Shown here piece by piece: positions 20,362-29,129 of a stretch of DNA of 64,000 nt (position 1 is the first letter of the stretch; the number at the start of each line of letters is the position of its first letter). The notes under the pieces are model-generated. The model made no database searches, was not told the origin of the DNA, and worked only from the letters and a program-made list of their open reading frames with translations. The stretch covers positions 2,728,001 to 2,792,000 of the forward strand of contig JAWKWE010000004.1 of NCBI GenBank assembly GCA_041397645.1, in the 5' to 3' direction. Position numbers and translations under genes: made by a program. This stretch comes from Hyphomicrobiaceae bacterium (GTDB taxonomy: Bacteria > Pseudomonadota > Alphaproteobacteria > Rhizobiales > Hyphomicrobiaceae).

Positions 20362-20858
20362 GCGTCAGCAATTGCGTTGGTCCTCCTTCTTCCGTTAACG
20401 GGAGTGATTTTCTTCTGCTGCCGTCGGATAAGGAACTCACGCTCGATGACTCCGGCCTCTTAACCTTCCACCATCCTACGAAGAGCGGTGGAAGCATTGA
20501 ATGTGTCTTCTCCTGGGTCCGCGGCTGAGTGCCAACTCTCGGTATTGTGGTGCGTTAAAAATCTCACCGTCGAGCAGCTTTCGCCGGGGCGACTGGGGTC
20601 TGAAGCCGTCCGCAAATTCGATCTCCTGTCGTTTCGCTAGACCGCACATAGGAGGACTAGCTGCTTGTGCAGCCCTAGGTTCGGCAATCGCACGCTCCGC
20701 ACCCTCGCGATCCGGCGTTGACTCTAACGGATACGGCCGAAAAACATCCGGCCGCCCCGCGGCTAGGCTGCGAGCCAGATCGACCGCTGGTGCTGCGCCC
20801 GCCGCCGCCACGCGCGCAGGCTCCACTCATTTCAAACTCATCAAGCGAATGTGGACCA
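20362..20858. other. Stretch without a supported gene
   Basis: About 500 bases following the PDZ-hydrolase. Open frames on both strands (for example 20476-20826 on -) show no motif I recognise. The neighbouring RTX fragment suggests the whole stretch is decayed DNA. Confidence 0.4.
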
Positions 20859-21127
20859 CTAAAGGATGATTGATCCCGCGTCGAAGAGCGACTTTACCGT
20901 GACGCCATGTACGTCCTGCAGCATGACGAGATCATAAAACTTTGAGCCGATCTCGACGGAGACCATCGTCCCCGATGCCGTATCCTGCATCTTCATGATG
21001 TTAGCGTTGTGCGTGGAGGTAAAGGCGCTCAGATCGAGCTTGTCGGACCCGGCGGTGAAGTCGCTGATGGTGTCGTAGCCGAAGTACTTCCGGCCAGAGA
21101 CGACGTCCTTGACAGCCCATGTCGCCT
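20859..21127 (-). pseudogene. Remnant of a type I-secreted RTX protein (C-terminal end)
   Basis: Read on the minus strand, this interval codes without a stop for about 88 residues including DTISDFTAGSDKLDLSAF, the signature at the C-terminus of serralysin/haemolysin-type calcium-binding proteins, followed by strand-like segments and an end in FDAGSIIL, like a type I secretion signal. An in-frame stop lies directly upstream and there is no start codon, so only the tail of a once larger gene remains. Confidence 0.6.
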
Positions 21128-21204
21128 AAGCCACATGCACAAAAAATCGTTACGATGATTGCGTCGCAACTTGACACGGCAAGCGCCTCGCTAAACCTCG
21201 GTAC

Positions 21205-21588
21205 ATGAGCCTGCATCGTTTTCGATTCCGATTAGTCTCGGTGCTCGTGATTGTCGCCTTGATGGCGAGCCCAATCGCGCGCACGTTTTGCCGTGCGGTG
21301 GTTGGATCGGCGACCGCTGAGGTGCAGCTAGTGGCGCCATGCCACCATGAGGGCATGGCAGGCAAGCTCGACAGTCGGCCTGGGTCGGATAAATCCCACG
21401 ATCGAAACGACCATTGTCCCGTTTGCATGGCGCTTGCTGCGGTGGCAATGGCCGACAGCGCGATCCACGTCTGGAACCGTCAATGGGCTGATTCCGTTGG
21501 CGGCGGAATTCCAAAGGTACCCGGATCGGAACCGCTGAAGTTGAACCTCGGCGGCATCGGCAGTCGAGCGCCACCCTTGAAAGCTTGA
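21205..21588 (+). CDS. DUF2946-family small exported protein
   Basis: 127 residues with an N-terminal hydrophobic signal or anchor (about 8-27). The CHHEGMAG and DHCPVCMALA motifs are typical of DUF2946 proteins, which are often encoded beside copper genes; the Cys/His/Met pattern would suit metal binding. It is 77 bases upstream of the outer-membrane barrel gene in the same direction and opens the copper block. Confidence 0.65.
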   Translation: MSLHRFRFRLVSVLVIVALMASPIARTFCRAVVGSATAEVQLVAPCHHEGMAGKLDSRPGSDKSHDRNDHCPVCMALAAVAMADSAIHVWNRQWADSVGGGIPKVPGSEPLKLNLGGIGSRAPPLKA

Positions 21589-21665
21589 GCATCAAAACCA
21601 GAGTGCGCGGGTTTCGACGTTGCCGATCCTGCGCTTATTAGAATGATCGCAATCGAGGATACGCT

Positions 21666-22742
21666 ATGTCGATTTCCATGCGCGGCTTTTGCGCGGTTGG
21701 CGCCGCCGCTTGCTTAATCCAGTCAACAACCGGTGCCTTTGCCCACCATGCCGGGGGGCTCGGCAATACAGGCTCTGGCGGCCCGATCGTCACGATCTCC
21801 GCCGCCACACTTGATGAGGGGCACAGCGTTGCTGGGATCTCCGTCATCTATTCCGATTTCAGCCACCTGAGCGACGATACACTCATAAACGCGACCGCTT
21901 CCGGCAATGAAGGCGTGCACGGACTCTCGACGATCCAGAGTTACGCGCTGACCTACGCCTACGGCTGGACGAAAGATCTGACGGTTGGCTTCCGCTTACC
22001 CTATATTCGTCGCACAGGCATTCGCGCGGCGGAAGAGAATGACGAAAGTCCACCCGAGATCGAGGTGGAGGATCATGGACCCTCAGACGGCATCGGTGAC
22101 CTTTCGTTGTTCGCCGAGTATCGCTTTCTGAATGATCGCGAGACGAACACCCAAGCCGCGCTGATTGTGAGTTTGCAGACTCCCACCGGTAAGACCAATG
22201 TGCTGACGCGGCAGGGTGACCTGCAGGATGCCGAGTTCCAGCCCGGCTCTGGCGCCTGGGATCCTCTGTTCGGCCTTGCTGTCACGCATACCCTGGGGCC
22301 CTGGTCATTCGATGCCAATGCGCTTTACAATCTGGTGACGACAGGCACGCAGGACACCGATCTCGGCGACCAGTTTCTGTACAATTTCGCCGTCTCCTAT
22401 CGCCTCACGGGGGTTTCCAGCACCGGAGCCATGTTTCACGGAGCCCATGCCCATGAACCCGGCGACGATGGACACGGCCATCACCACGATGCTGCCTCCG
22501 GCCCGGCGCTCGATCTCGTACTTGAACTCAATGGCGAGTGGCACGCCAAGCAGGATACTGCAGGTGTCGTCGACGAAAATTCGGGAGGCCACACGATCTT
22601 CATCGCGCCGGGGCTGCGCCTGTCGCAAGGCAACGTGTCCGGGTATGCATCCATTGGCATTCCCGTGCTTGCGGACGAGAACGGTATCCAACCGGAACCC
22701 GAGTGGCGCCTAATTACGGGAGTGTCCATCGCGTTTGAATGA
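21666..22742 (+). CDS. Outer-membrane beta-barrel protein with His-rich loop
   Basis: 358 residues with a signal peptide (cleavage near AFA-HH). Alternating amphipathic strands (SYALTYAYGWTKDLTVGFRLP, LSLFAEYRF, AALIVSLQTPTG, YNFAVSYRL, RLITGVSIAFE) and a terminal aromatic-acidic ending fit a transporter-like outer-membrane barrel, similar to the phenol-degradation MetA family. Two histidine-rich stretches are notable: HHAGG at the mature N-terminus and HGAHAHEPGDDGHGHHHD at about residues 259-276, which look like a metal-binding loop. In this context a role in copper handling is inferred. Confidence 0.7.
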   Translation: MSISMRGFCAVGAAACLIQSTTGAFAHHAGGLGNTGSGGPIVTISAATLDEGHSVAGISVIYSDFSHLSDDTLINATASGNEGVHGLSTIQSYALTYAYGWTKDLTVGFRLPYIRRTGIRAAEENDESPPEIEVEDHGPSDGIGDLSLFAEYRFLNDRETNTQAALIVSLQTPTGKTNVLTRQGDLQDAEFQPGSGAWDPLFGLAVTHTLGPWSFDANALYNLVTTGTQDTDLGDQFLYNFAVSYRLTGVSSTGAMFHGAHAHEPGDDGHGHHHDAASGPALDLVLELNGEWHAKQDTAGVVDENSGGHTIFIAPGLRLSQGNVSGYASIGIPVLADENGIQPEPEWRLITGVSIAFE

Positions 22743-22918
22743 ATTGCCGACGATGATGCACTTAGCGAGATGTCGAACGACCTGCGCGGTCAATCTTCAC
22801 GTAGTTGCAGTATGGCCCCAAACTCTGCGCGGGCGGTTCGACACCAAATAGTCATCAGCCAGGTCTTTGCACGCAATGGAGGAGTCCGGGATAGGATCAA
22901 CTAGGTGCGGGCGTAGAT

Positions 22919-25900
22919 CTAGGCAGCCTGAGCTCGCTTGATCTCTCTTGGAGCCAAATGGACAGGACTACCCATCTCGGGCTCCGGGCGCCCCGCGATA
23001 GGCCCTGAAACCGTGTCCTGAACTGCAGTCTGTAACTTCACGATAGCATAGAGCGCCGGGATCACGATCAACGTCAATATTGATGACGTCACCATTCCGC
23101 CGATCATCGGCACTGCGATGCGCTGCATGACTTCGGACCCCGTGCCGGTGCTCCACAAGATGGGAATGAGGCCGGCAATGATGGCCACCACTGTCATCAT
23201 TTTGGGCCGTGCGCGATCAACCGCGCCGCTCATGATGGCGTCTTCTGTGTCTTGGGCTGTCAGGGTGCGACCCTCTCGCGTGCAGGCATCCAACGCGGTC
23301 GCATGGCTGCGATCCAGATAATGCAGCATGACAATGCCGGTTTCGGTTGCAACGCCGGCAAGCGCAATAAAGCCAACTCCCACCGCGACCGAGAGATTGA
23401 TGCCTAACCACCACGTCAGCCATATCCCCCCCGAGAGCGCGAAGGGAAGCGACAACATTACGATGAGCGATGGCGTGAGTTGGCCGAAGTTCAAATAGAG
23501 AAGGAGAAATATCAGGGCGAGCGTCAGCGGTACAACACGTTCCAAGCGTGCGGAAGCGCGCTGCATCCCCTCGTATTGTCCGCTCCAAACAAGGTGCGTT
23601 CCCGCGGGCAACGTCACGCGGTCAGCCAAGGCGCGTTTGGCTTCCTCGACGTAACTCGCCAGGTCGCGACCGTGGACATCGATGTAGACATAGGTCGCAA
23701 GCTTGGCATCTTCGGTGCGAATACTGGCTGGGCCGCGCGCTAGGCGAACGTCTGCCACCTCGCCAAGGGGAACGGTGCCGCCGGTAGGAAGCGCAACTTG
23801 GATTTCGTTGGCGATTGCGTTGGGATCAGATCTCAGTGCGCGCGGGTAGCGGAGAGAAACCGTATAGCGCTCACGCCCTTCAACCGTTTGCGTCACTGTC
23901 TCGGCGCCGAGCGCTGTGCGGATGACGTCTTGCACGGCCGAAATGGTAAGGCCGTAGCGGGCCATCCGTTCCAATTGTGGGTGGATTTCTAGATAATAGC
24001 CGCCGTTTACACGTTCTCCGAACGCGCTGCCTGTGCCTGGGACAGTCTTCAAAGTCGCTTCGACGTCGCGTGCCGCCCGCTCGATATCATCGAGACTTTT
24101 GCCGACGACCTTGATGCCAAGAGGCGTGCGAATGCCGGTCGCCTGCATGTCGATCCTGGCTTTGATGGGCTGGGTCCACGCGTTGGAAACGCCGGGGAAC
24201 TGCAAGGCGGCGTCCAGTTCTTTAATCAGGCCATCTTTGGTCAGGCCGGGTCGCCATGCGCTCTTCGGCTTGAGATTGATGAGTGTCTCGAACATCTCCA
24301 TTGGCGCCGGGTCGGTTGCTGTTTGCGCGCGCCCGGCCTTGCCGAAGACGCTTTCGACCTCGGGAAACGAACGGATGATACGATCTTGAGTTTGCAGCAA
24401 TTCGGCAGCTTTTGTCACCGACAGCCCGGGAAGGGTCGTCGGCATGTAGAGAAGCGTTCCTTCATCGAGATCGGGCATGAATTCGCCACCGAGCCGCTTC
24501 ATTGGCCAGACCGTGGCCGCCAGGACGGCAATGGCGAGAACGATAGTTGTGAATTTGAACCGCAGAACAGTGCGGATGACCGGCCGGTATACGGCTGTGA
24601 TTGCTCGATTGAGCGGGTTCTTATGCTCCGGCACCACCTTGCCGCGGATGAAGATCATCATAAGTGCGGGCACGAGCGTGACAGACAGCAACGCGGCCGA
24701 CGCCATCGCGAATGTCTTTGTGAAGGCAAGGGGAGAGAAAAGCCGCCCCTCCTGTGATTCCAGCGTGAAGACCGGGAGGAAAGATACCGTGATGATGAGA
24801 AGCGAGAAGAATAGCGGTGGGCCGACTTCGCAAGCCGATTCCAAAAGCGTCTGGATACGTGGCTTGTCCTTAGGCGCGCGTTCGAGATGCTTGTGGGCAT
24901 TCTCAATCATAACGATAGCTGCATCGATCATCGCGCCGACGGCGATGGCGATTCCGCCAAGGCTCATTATGTCAAAGCCCATGCCGATGACCTTCATGCC
25001 GAGGAAGGAGATCAGCATGGCAGCGGGAAGCACGAGGATGGCGACCAGTGCGCTGCGCACGTGGAGCAGGAAAGCTAGGCAAACGAGCGTAACGATGAGG
25101 CATTCCTCAAAAAGTACGGAACGCAAAGTGGAAATTGCGCGGTGAATGAGGTCCGAGCGATCGTAGACCGGGACGATTTGCGAACCGTGGGGCAATCCCG
25201 GCGAAATTTCGTTGATACGATCCTTGACATTGTCGATGACCGCCAGTGCATTGCTGCCGGGGCGCTGCATGACGATGCCGCCGGCGACCTCACCTTCGCC
25301 GTTGAGTTCCGCCAGCCCTCGGCGTTCGTCGCCCGTCAACTCGATGCGCGCGAGGTCCTTGAGCAGAACCGGAGTGCCCCGTTCCGCCTTGATCACGATA
25401 CCTTCAAGATCCGCAATGCCGCGCACATACCCGCGCCCGCGGACCATAAACTCGTGTTCACTCAACTCCACGGTTCGTCCGCCAGTCTCCTGGTTGCTTT
25501 GCGCGACGGCCTGCCTGACGCTTTCCAGCGAAATGCCTAGGCTGCGCATCCGATTAGGATCGACGACGATGCTATATTGCTTGACGAACCCGCCGACGCT
25601 GGCGACGTCGGATACGCCAGCCGCCTTTGAGAGTTCGAAGCGCACGTCCCAATCCTGAAGTGAACGCAACGCAGCCAGCGATAGGCCCTCGCCCAAAACG
25701 GCGTATTGGTAGACCCACCCGGTGGAACTCGAATCTGGACCGAGGGTCGGCGCTACACCCGGAGGCATTCGGCTTGCTTGCGTGCTCAGAGACTCAAGCA
25801 CCCGGGACCGCGCCCAATAGGTGTCGGTTCCATCCTCGAATATCACGTAGATGATAGATGCACCGAAGAAGGAGAGACCGCGGACAACTTTGGATTTGGG

Positions 25901-26128
25901 CACAGTAAGCAATGCTGTCGTGAGGGGGAACGTGACTTGATCCTCGACGACTTGAGGTGCCTGGCCGGCGAATTCGGTGTAGACGATCACCTGCGTATCG
26001 GAGAGTTCCGGAATGGCATCGAGCGGCAGAGTGCGCACTGCCCACGACCCCATGGCAGCCGCAATCGCCACAACCATGATAACCAGAACAGCATTTCGGG
26101 CCGACCACGCAATGAGCCGAGAGATCAT
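22919..26128 (-). CDS. cusA: Cu(I)/Ag(I) RND efflux pump, inner-membrane subunit
   Basis: 1069 residues, the length of heavy-metal RND pumps, with the N-terminal helix followed by PLDAIPELSDTQVIVYTEF, two large periplasmic loops and twelve membrane helices. The fourth-helix motif GAMIDAAIVMIENAHK is of the CusA (monovalent metal) rather than the CzcA type. It exports Cu(I)/Ag(I) from the periplasm or cytoplasm by proton exchange. Its ATG overlaps the end of cusB (ATGA), so they are translationally coupled. No cusC-type outer-membrane channel is in the window. Confidence 0.95.
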   Translation of the reverse strand: MISRLIAWSARNAVLVIMVVAIAAAMGSWAVRTLPLDAIPELSDTQVIVYTEFAGQAPQVVEDQVTFPLTTALLTVPKSKVVRGLSFFGASIIYVIFEDGTDTYWARSRVLESLSTQASRMPPGVAPTLGPDSSSTGWVYQYAVLGEGLSLAALRSLQDWDVRFELSKAAGVSDVASVGGFVKQYSIVVDPNRMRSLGISLESVRQAVAQSNQETGGRTVELSEHEFMVRGRGYVRGIADLEGIVIKAERGTPVLLKDLARIELTGDERRGLAELNGEGEVAGGIVMQRPGSNALAVIDNVKDRINEISPGLPHGSQIVPVYDRSDLIHRAISTLRSVLFEECLIVTLVCLAFLLHVRSALVAILVLPAAMLISFLGMKVIGMGFDIMSLGGIAIAVGAMIDAAIVMIENAHKHLERAPKDKPRIQTLLESACEVGPPLFFSLLIITVSFLPVFTLESQEGRLFSPLAFTKTFAMASAALLSVTLVPALMMIFIRGKVVPEHKNPLNRAITAVYRPVIRTVLRFKFTTIVLAIAVLAATVWPMKRLGGEFMPDLDEGTLLYMPTTLPGLSVTKAAELLQTQDRIIRSFPEVESVFGKAGRAQTATDPAPMEMFETLINLKPKSAWRPGLTKDGLIKELDAALQFPGVSNAWTQPIKARIDMQATGIRTPLGIKVVGKSLDDIERAARDVEATLKTVPGTGSAFGERVNGGYYLEIHPQLERMARYGLTISAVQDVIRTALGAETVTQTVEGRERYTVSLRYPRALRSDPNAIANEIQVALPTGGTVPLGEVADVRLARGPASIRTEDAKLATYVYIDVHGRDLASYVEEAKRALADRVTLPAGTHLVWSGQYEGMQRASARLERVVPLTLALIFLLLYLNFGQLTPSLIVMLSLPFALSGGIWLTWWLGINLSVAVGVGFIALAGVATETGIVMLHYLDRSHATALDACTREGRTLTAQDTEDAIMSGAVDRARPKMMTVVAIIAGLIPILWSTGTGSEVMQRIAVPMIGGMVTSSILTLIVIPALYAIVKLQTAVQDTVSGPIAGRPEPEMGSPVHLAPREIKRAQAA

Positions 26129-27543
26129 TTTCGTGCCTCGACGTTGCGCGGCGTCGAGAAAGACTTGATCGCCGCCTGGAAATTGCTCTCTGCATCAATC
26201 AGAAAATTACCGTTCATCACGATCCTGTCGCCTTCCGCGAGACCTTGCAGAATTTCTGCGTAGCCACCTCCACTTCGGCCGACCTTGACGTCGTGCGGCG
26301 CGTAACGGCCGCCGTCTTGCGCCACGAACACGACTTGGCGGTCTCCTGTGTCGATGATGGAAGCGGTAGGGACTGTCAGCGCCTCAGCATCTTCAGGTGC
26401 CGAGATCTCCACATCGGCATACATGCCGGGAAGGAGAAGCCGTTTGGCGTTATCGATTTCGATGCGGACTTTAGCAGTACGTGTCTGGAGATCGATCTCT
26501 GGAAGGATCAGTGCAACCGTTCCGGAAAACATATGCCCAGGATGAGCTCTCGTGCGAATTGTGACGGCTTCGCCGGCTTTCAGATTGGCAATCTCGCTCT
26601 CGGGAACGTCGGCGATGACCCAGACGACAGAGAGGTCAGCGATGCGAAAAGCTGTGTCGCCTGCCCTTAACTGCTGACCCGGCACAACGCTGCGTTCTAA
26701 AACAACGCCATCGCGTGGAGCACGTACGCTTGCCGTGTGAGGAACGCGACGCTCACGTTCGATTGCTTCAATAAAGTCGTCGGGCGCTCCCAGGTCCTGA
26801 AGGCGGCGGCTTGCGGTGATGAGCGTGGATTTAGGCACGCTTCCTGGTGCGTCTGCCGATGCATTTACATGAACCAGGAGCCAGGCCCCCTGATTGACCA
26901 GTTCCTTGCCGTAAAGTTCCAGGAGCGTGTCTCCCTTCTTGACGGAGCTGCCTGTGGTAAACGAGCTGACATTTTCGACGAAGGACTCAAACCGGGGCGC
27001 GATTACGAATATCCGCTGCTCGTCGATTGCGACGGTCCCCGGTGCGCGGATGCTTTTGGCAAGGTGCTGGCGCGTGGCTGCGACGGTCTCCACGCCGATG
27101 CGCTGGATCTTGCTGGGTTCGATTTTAATCGTGTCGACGTCAGCGACGTCGAGGACATCTTCGTAGACTGGGATGTAGTCCATCCCCATCTCGTCCTTTT
27201 TTGGAACAGGCGAAACGTCGGGAAGTCCCATTGGGTTGCGGTAGAATTTGATCTTTCGCTCGGCCGGCGCCGCGGCAACCCTCGATGAAGCCTCACTCTG
27301 CGCCTGCGCGGTCGTCGAGCCATTGGGTTCGGTAGTGGCGCCATTTTGCTTTCTGCAGATAGGCGCATTGAAAAGGAGCGGCTCGGAGGCGCTCTTCGTC
27401 GCCGACGTGGAAGTGGTGGGTTCTGTTGGCAGCGCCGACATAGGTGCCTCGTCGGCGGCTTTCGCGGTCGGAATTGCGAAAATCGTCGCTGCGAGGCCGA
27501 AAGCCCCGGCTATCCCATAAACTCTGAAACGGGCGAGTGGCAC
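26125..27543 (-). CDS. cusB: Cu(I)/Ag(I) RND efflux, periplasmic adaptor
   Basis: 472 residues with a signal peptide (cleavage near AKA-ADE). After a low-complexity Thr/Ser/Ala stretch comes the heavy-metal-binding domain (YRNPMGLPDVSPVPKKDEMG, then MDYIPVY, about 100-128), then barrel-sandwich and hairpin (APGTVAIDEQRIFVIAPRFE, SFTTGSSVKKGDTLLELYGK), beta-barrel (ASVRAPRDGVVLERSVVPGQ) and membrane-proximal domains. It links the pump to an outer-membrane channel and passes metal to CusA. First gene of the cusBA pair. Confidence 0.93.
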   Translation of the reverse strand: MPLARFRVYGIAGAFGLAATIFAIPTAKAADEAPMSALPTEPTTSTSATKSASEPLLFNAPICRKQNGATTEPNGSTTAQAQSEASSRVAAAPAERKIKFYRNPMGLPDVSPVPKKDEMGMDYIPVYEDVLDVADVDTIKIEPSKIQRIGVETVAATRQHLAKSIRAPGTVAIDEQRIFVIAPRFESFVENVSSFTTGSSVKKGDTLLELYGKELVNQGAWLLVHVNASADAPGSVPKSTLITASRRLQDLGAPDDFIEAIERERRVPHTASVRAPRDGVVLERSVVPGQQLRAGDTAFRIADLSVVWVIADVPESEIANLKAGEAVTIRTRAHPGHMFSGTVALILPEIDLQTRTAKVRIEIDNAKRLLLPGMYADVEISAPEDAEALTVPTASIIDTGDRQVVFVAQDGGRYAPHDVKVGRSGGGYAEILQGLAEGDRIVMNGNFLIDAESNFQAAIKSFSTPRNVEARK

Positions 27544-27812
27544 GATGATGCCTTTCCTGGATCGCGGATACTTAAATGTCTCAATGCGATACGATTGCGT
27601 TGCCGGCTTTTCGCTATGCAGCTTGATAAGCGCAAAGTGTGTGCCATTGGTCCAACGGTGAGGACCTTGACTTTACGCGCATGGCCGGCAAAGCCTGTGC
27701 TACGCACCATATTTCCAGGAAGATTTGTCGAAACATCCGCTTCTGGCAGCGAACTTCAAGATGGTTTACAAAAGTGGGCAGGCTTAAACGAAACGAGCAC
27801 AGTGGAGGCTCC

Positions 27813-28340
27813 ATGTCCGATCTCACCAACTCGCAGGCCGACGTTCAACTCGGCGTCGATGGTCGCGCTGACCGTCGAGCGTTTCTTTTGGCCGGACTAA
27901 TGGCAACGGCCGGGATCGCGACCGGTTCAAAGAGCCTTATGGCCGCAGACGAACATGAGCACCATGGCGATCATGCTGAGCACATGGGCGGGCATGATCA
28001 TTCCGCTCCGGCTGCGCATCAAGCTTTGATCGACGCCGCGCTCAAGTGCGTTAACAAGGGCGAAGTTTGCACCAATCATTGCATCACAATGTTGGGCGAC
28101 GGCGATACCTCTTTAAAAGACTGCATCCGCACGGTCTCTGCGATGATGCCCATGTGCGAGGCTTTGGCAAAATTGGCGGCGCTTGAGTCCTCGCACCTGA
28201 AAGATCTGGCAAAAGTTTGCAGCGATGTTTGCGAAGATTGCCAAAAGGAATGCAAGAAGCACGCAGAGCACCATGCTGCTTGCAAGGCGTGCGCGGAATC
28301 ATGCCAGGAATGCATCGACGCCTGCAAGAAGGTGACGTGA
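27813..28340 (+). CDS. Tat-exported four-helix copper-storage protein (Csp1-like)
   Basis: 175 residues from ATG 27813, which follows GTGGAGG; the longer upstream frame lacks signal. The N-terminus carries a twin-arginine signal (RADRRAFLLAGLMATAGIA), then a His-rich linker (EHEHHGDHAEHMGGHDH). The mature part has 14 cysteines in CxxC/CxxxC spacing along predicted helices (KCVNKGEVCTNHC, CSDVCEDCQKEC, CKACAESCQECIDAC), as in the copper-storage proteins of methanotrophs that hold many Cu(I) ions in a four-helix bundle. Folding before export would explain Tat use. It diverges from cusBA. Confidence 0.88.
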   Translation: MSDLTNSQADVQLGVDGRADRRAFLLAGLMATAGIATGSKSLMAADEHEHHGDHAEHMGGHDHSAPAAHQALIDAALKCVNKGEVCTNHCITMLGDGDTSLKDCIRTVSAMMPMCEALAKLAALESSHLKDLAKVCSDVCEDCQKECKKHAEHHAACKACAESCQECIDACKKVT

Positions 28341-28433
28341 GGCTAATGCCTGCTGGGGAGGACAAAGCGGACGGACAATGAGCGTTCACTCAAGCGTGCT
28401 CATGACCCAAAGCGAACTGCTCGGTTAGTAGCG

Positions 28434-29129
28434 TTATGCGGGATCCGCAAAGCGATATCCAACCCCTGGCTCAGTAAGAATAAGAGAAGGCTCGGATGGC
28501 TTGTCTTCCAGCTTTGCGCGAAGCTGGCCCACGAAGACCCTTAGGTATTGACTGTCCGAAACATTGGCTGGTCCCCACACATCACGCAATAGCTGACGGT
28601 GCGTTATCACTTTTCCCGCGTGCCGCATGAGCAGAGCAAGCAGATCAAACTCTTTTGGTGTCAGGCGAACATGCTGATCATCTCTCATCACCACGTGACG
28701 GGCGATGTCGAGCTTGATGCTGCCGATGACAATCTCCGTCATGGCGGGGGCTCCCGCTTGGCTGCTTCGGCGCATCGCGGAGCGGATGCGCGCAAGCAAT
28801 TCGCCGATGCCGAAAGGCTTGTTGACGAAGTCGTCTGCGCCGAGATCGAGCGACTCGATCTTTTCGCTTTCCCGGTCTCGCGCCGAAAGGATGATAATTG
28901 GAACAGGCGAGTGTTGCCGGATCGCGGTGATGACGGCCTTGCCGTCCATGTCAGGCAGTCCGAGATCAAGAATGATTAGATCTGCGCCCGAAGCCTTGAA
29001 GGCGCGTAATGCCTCCGAAGCGCTCGCAGCGGACGTAACTTGAAATCCGCTCGCGGCAAGACTGGGGCGCAGAAAGCGCTGGATCTGTGGTTCATCATCG
29101 ACGATGAGGACCTTGATGGCGGCGCTCAT
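28434..29129 (-). CDS. kdpE: OmpR-family response regulator, KdpE type
   Basis: 231 residues: receiver domain with acidic pocket D11/D12, phospho-acceptor Asp55 (IILDLGLPDMDG) and K104-region NKPF, then a winged-helix DNA-binding domain (RLTPKEFDLLALLMRHAG, THRQLLRDVWG, YLRVFVGQLRAKLE, GVGYRF). Residues VRLTPKEF and the overall run are of the KdpE type. Its ATG overlaps the sensor gene stop (ATGA). No kdpFABC is nearby; the adjacent transporter gene is kup. Confidence 0.9.
   Translation of the reverse strand: MSAAIKVLIVDDEPQIQRFLRPSLAASGFQVTSAASASEALRAFKASGADLIILDLGLPDMDGKAVITAIRQHSPVPIIILSARDRESEKIESLDLGADDFVNKPFGIGELLARIRSAMRRSSQAGAPAMTEIVIGSIKLDIARHVVMRDDQHVRLTPKEFDLLALLMRHAGKVITHRQLLRDVWGPANVSDSQYLRVFVGQLRAKLEDKPSEPSLILTEPGVGYRFADPA

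Noticed and set aside
20476..20826. Minus-strand frame of 116 codons rich in Ala, Pro and Arg
   Set aside because: Looks like a GC-driven open frame; no motif or start signal.
11070..21127. Integrative element with its own integrase at tRNA-Lys
   Set aside because: No integrase, transposase or repeated tRNA end was found; only an acquired look remains.
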